Below are positions 3,924 through 5,997 of a DNA stretch of 5,997 nucleotides, piece by piece. This DNA is from Victivallales bacterium (lineage in GTDB: Bacteria; Verrucomicrobiota; Lentisphaeria; Oligosphaerales; Oligosphaeraceae). The notes under the pieces were generated by a model. That model saw only the letters and a list, made by a program, of their open reading frames with translations, made no database searches and had not been told where the DNA came from. Position 1 is the stretch's first letter. Each line of letters opens with the position of its first letter. The stretch is from contig JAFRLP010000614.1 of assembly GCA_017431185.1 (NCBI GenBank), positions 1 to 5,997 on the forward strand, given 5' to 3'. The translations under genes and the position numbers were made by a program.

Positions 3924-5997
3924 TTATTTTTCGGTTGGCCATTTCCTGTCAATTTCCTCCAGTTGCTCGATGGAGATATTCGCGGCGCGCAGTCGTTCCA
4001 GTTCCCGTCGATAGGAGCTCAGCAGCCACTTGGGTGGCGGTCCAAGGCGCGCCAATATCTGAACCATTTCGTAGCGGGCACGGAAATCCGCATCAGAGCG
4101 CCACGAGCCGATGGTGCATTGCCAGGCAGTGGCAAGTTCTCTCCCCTCCAGGAGATACCCGCGTTCCAACAGCCAGCGAGTCACGTTCACCTGCTGCATA
4201 GACGTCGGATGGGAGGCGTGGAACACTGCATCCCAAAGACACATGCGACCGTTCTCCTGAGACACCGTGAAATGCTTGTCAACCGGACACGGCGTGCGGT
4301 TCAGCAGATACTCCAGGAGTCCTGTATCCCCCTTCTTGGAACAGGCCAGGGTAACGGCTTGACGCATGGCTTGCGCGGGCACTGGCAGTTTCTTCTCCTC
4401 AACCAGGAAGCGCAGGACATTCAACTGCCTGCGCTGAATCATCCTGCACATGACATCAGTGAGCACGTTCCTATTTCGAAAATCGATTTCGGCCCCTGTG
4501 TTCTCCAACAGACGATAGGCGTCCAGCACCCCATCCTCACGCCGAAAGACCAGTTGCAGAGGAACGACATGCGTTCTTGGCAGCCTGGCATTCAGCGCCT
4601 CTCCCCGCTCCACACCTTGCCGAATGTCCTCAAGCGAGCCTGTCAGCAGAAGAGCCTCCCAAGGGACGTTTTTCCAATAGCCGTCGTCCGCCACGACCAA
4701 CTGATTTTCGTCCCAATGCGGTCCGGTTTCCAGGTACAGCCGGTAGAGTGTCTGGTAATGCTTTCGGTCAAAGCAACGGCCAAGAAGCCGCGCATTAACA
4801 GGAGCGCCGTGTTCAGCCAAATACTGGAGCAGTTCATCGCACCAGGACTCGCCGCCGTATTTTTCGACAATCCACAGCAGGAACGGCTGGTCATCGACTT
4901 CGGCGTTGTGGAGGTCGGCGCCGTTTTCCACCAGATAGGTGAGCAAGGTAAAAGGAGGTCGGATTGGCACACGGGAGAGCAAGGTCGTCCCCTTGTGGAC
5001 GGGCGAGCGCCTGGCCACAATGGCGTTGAGATTCTTTCCATCACGTTCCACGGCATCCCGAATCGCCAGGCAAATCGACTCCTCGGACTGAGTCCCTTGG
5101 CCGGCAATTCCGTCCAATATCTCACTCGGCATCAGGCCGTTTGCGCTGGAACGCGCATACGCCGCCTGACGAATCGGGGGCAGCGTGGACTGGAAGTGGC
5201 TCCTTTTCTTCGGCAGTCTCTGACGGATGCCCCGCGTCGGGTCGAGTGGTGGCGGCGAAGCGAGCGTCGTCTGCACATGCTCCCGCATCCACCCCATCTC
5301 AATCCTGTCGAGCGACTCCCAGCCTAGCCGGCTTTTTGCCCCGCAGCGTATCAGGTAGATGACTCCCGGCAAAAGATAGGCGTGTTCCCGGTCAAGCCGG
5401 GCGAGCAGCTTGTCGAGGGGGCATTCTCCCCTTTCATCCAGTCTATTGAGGTCAGCTCCGTTCTCCGCCAGAAAAGCCAGCATGGACACGGAGGGTACGG
5501 GATGCTCGATGACCTGATGCAGCAGAGATGCGTTTCGAGAACCGCCGGAAGGCACGGGATTCGCCCTAGAAGCATTGAGCCATATTTGCCTCAAGGGCAT
5601 TTCCTTGTCCAAGCCGTGCTCCAGCAATGTGCGCGTAAGCCAGACATCCTGGAGATGAACGCAGAAATGTTCCACCATGTGCTCCAGCCTTTTGGACAGT
5701 GCCTGGACAGGAACGTTTCCCCCCATGACCGTGCCATAGCCGGGAACCAGAAAAGCCATCATATCCATGAAGTTGCCCTGAAAAGTCGGCGGCAGGATGC
5801 CTGAATCCTCCATGACTGGAACATCCGCCGCTGAATGCCAATCCTTCGCCAGCAGACTTCGACCGCGAAACTTCAATCCGACGTCTCCCGCTTCCGTCGC
5901 GGCGGCCTGCGGTTCGGGCATGGCGGTCTGCGGCTCCGGCATGGCGGCCTGCGGCTCCGGCATGGCGGTCTGCGGCTCCGGCATGGCGGCCTGCGGC
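3924..5997 (-). CDS. Ankyrin-repeat-like protein with N-terminal Pro/Glu/Gln/Ala heptad repeats (5' truncated)
   Basis: The frame is open to the window edge, so the true start is outside; at least 690 residues are visible. Numbering from the ATG at 5984, the protein begins with a repeat of MPEPQ(A/T)A heptads up to about residue 28. A roughly 130-residue region follows with a hydrophobic patch MMAFLVPGYGTVMGG (about 75-90). The remainder is helical and Leu-rich with degenerate ankyrin-like units, each showing a helix and then the NGAD/HGA-type turn: LAFLAENGADLNRLDERG (about 168-185), LTYLVENGADLHNA (348-361), LLQYLAEHGAPVNARLL (382-398) and LLENTGAEIDF (489-499). The spacing is irregular and many repeats have lost the TPLH motif. 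Such proteins usually serve as protein-protein interaction scaffolds. I see no catalytic motif, and export cannot be judged without the N-terminus. The C-terminus is a charged helix ending at the TAA at 3924-3926. No strong terminator follows. Ankyrin assignment is fair; the cellular role is unknown. Confidence 0.75.
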   Translation of the reverse strand, partial: PQAAMPEPQTAMPEPQAAMPEPQTAMPEPQAAATEAGDVGLKFRGRSLLAKDWHSAADVPVMEDSGILPPTFQGNFMDMMAFLVPGYGTVMGGNVPVQALSKRLEHMVEHFCVHLQDVWLTRTLLEHGLDKEMPLRQIWLNASRANPVPSGGSRNASLLHQVIEHPVPSVSMLAFLAENGADLNRLDERGECPLDKLLARLDREHAYLLPGVIYLIRCGAKSRLGWESLDRIEMGWMREHVQTTLASPPPLDPTRGIRQRLPKKRSHFQSTLPPIRQAAYARSSANGLMPSEILDGIAGQGTQSEESICLAIRDAVERDGKNLNAIVARRSPVHKGTTLLSRVPIRPPFTLLTYLVENGADLHNAEVDDQPFLLWIVEKYGGESWCDELLQYLAEHGAPVNARLLGRCFDRKHYQTLYRLYLETGPHWDENQLVVADDGYWKNVPWEALLLTGSLEDIRQGVERGEALNARLPRTHVVPLQLVFRREDGVLDAYRLLENTGAEIDFRNRNVLTDVMCRMIQRRQLNVLRFLVEEKKLPVPAQAMRQAVTLACSKKGDTGLLEYLLNRTPCPVDKHFTVSQENGRMCLWDAVFHASHPTSMQQVNVTRWLLERGYLLEGRELATAWQCTIGSWRSDADFRARYEMVQILARLGPPPKWLLSSYRRELERLRAANISIEQLEEIDRKWPTEK
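5901..5997 (-). repeat. 21-bp in-frame tandem repeat encoding PEPQ(A/T)AM heptads
   Basis: There are four complete units (5901-5921, 5922-5942, 5943-5963, 5964-5984) and 13 bases of a fifth, which continues past the window. On the coding strand each reads ATG-CC(G/C)-GA(G/A)-CCG-CAG-(G/A)CC-GCC. The sixth codon alternates strictly Ala, Thr, Ala, Thr, Ala, so the effective unit is 42 bp. The unit nearest the protein body (5901-5921) has silent changes (CCC, GAA), as expected for an older edge copy. Because the unit is a multiple of three, copy-number change would alter protein length without a frameshift. The encoded segment is probably an extended, flexible linker. Confidence 0.9.

Noticed and set aside
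3963..5327. Long plus-strand open frame of 454 aa antisense to the ankyrin-like gene
   Set aside because: Its translation has no recognisable motifs, and the opposite strand shows ankyrin-type units in a longer continuous frame. It is a shadow of that gene.
5901..5997. CRISPR-like array
   Set aside because: The units are 21 bp with no spacers, contiguous and in frame with a coding region, so this is a coding tandem repeat.

Overview
The window looks like chromosomal DNA of a Gram-negative bacterium of fairly high G+C content. The gene mix (a polyamine-type ABC operon, a YmdB-type macrodomain hydrolase, a small predicted exported protein and a large degenerate ankyrin-type protein) would fit the Verrucomicrobiota/PVC group, for example an Akkermansia-like genome. 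That is a weak impression from protein style, not a demonstrated placement.

Left half, plus strand (1-2685): the 3' part of a spermidine/putrescine ABC transporter operon. The ATPase gene potA is cut by the window edge just upstream of its Q-loop. It overlaps the permease gene potB by ATGA, and potB is followed after one base by the second permease gene potC. A strong rho-independent terminator sits directly after potC. No substrate-binding protein gene (potD) follows, so it must lie upstream of potA or elsewhere. PotB and PotC would form the membrane channel, PotA would drive it with ATP, and an unseen periplasmic binding protein would deliver the polyamine.

Right half, minus strand (5997 down to 2707): three genes read toward potC. 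The first is a large ankyrin-like gene whose 5' end lies outside the window. The visible part begins with a tandem 21-bp repeat coding for a Pro/Glu/Gln/Ala-rich heptad. After a 141-bp AT-rich gap with a candidate promoter comes a small gene for a predicted exported, very basic protein of 168 aa. It carries an internal 36-residue-period duplication and I cannot assign it to a family. It is followed after 35 bp by a macrodomain gene (O-acetyl-ADP-ribose deacetylase / mono-ADP-ribosyl hydrolase type). The last two probably share a transcript. The macrodomain gene converges on potC across the terminator hairpin.

The transporter and the macrodomain protein are well-recognised families. The less familiar material is the small exported protein and the ankyrin-like protein with its regular alternating N-terminal repeat. 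I see no convincing sign of a mobile element, CRISPR array, RNA gene or complete defence system. No gene-free stretch exceeds 300 bases.
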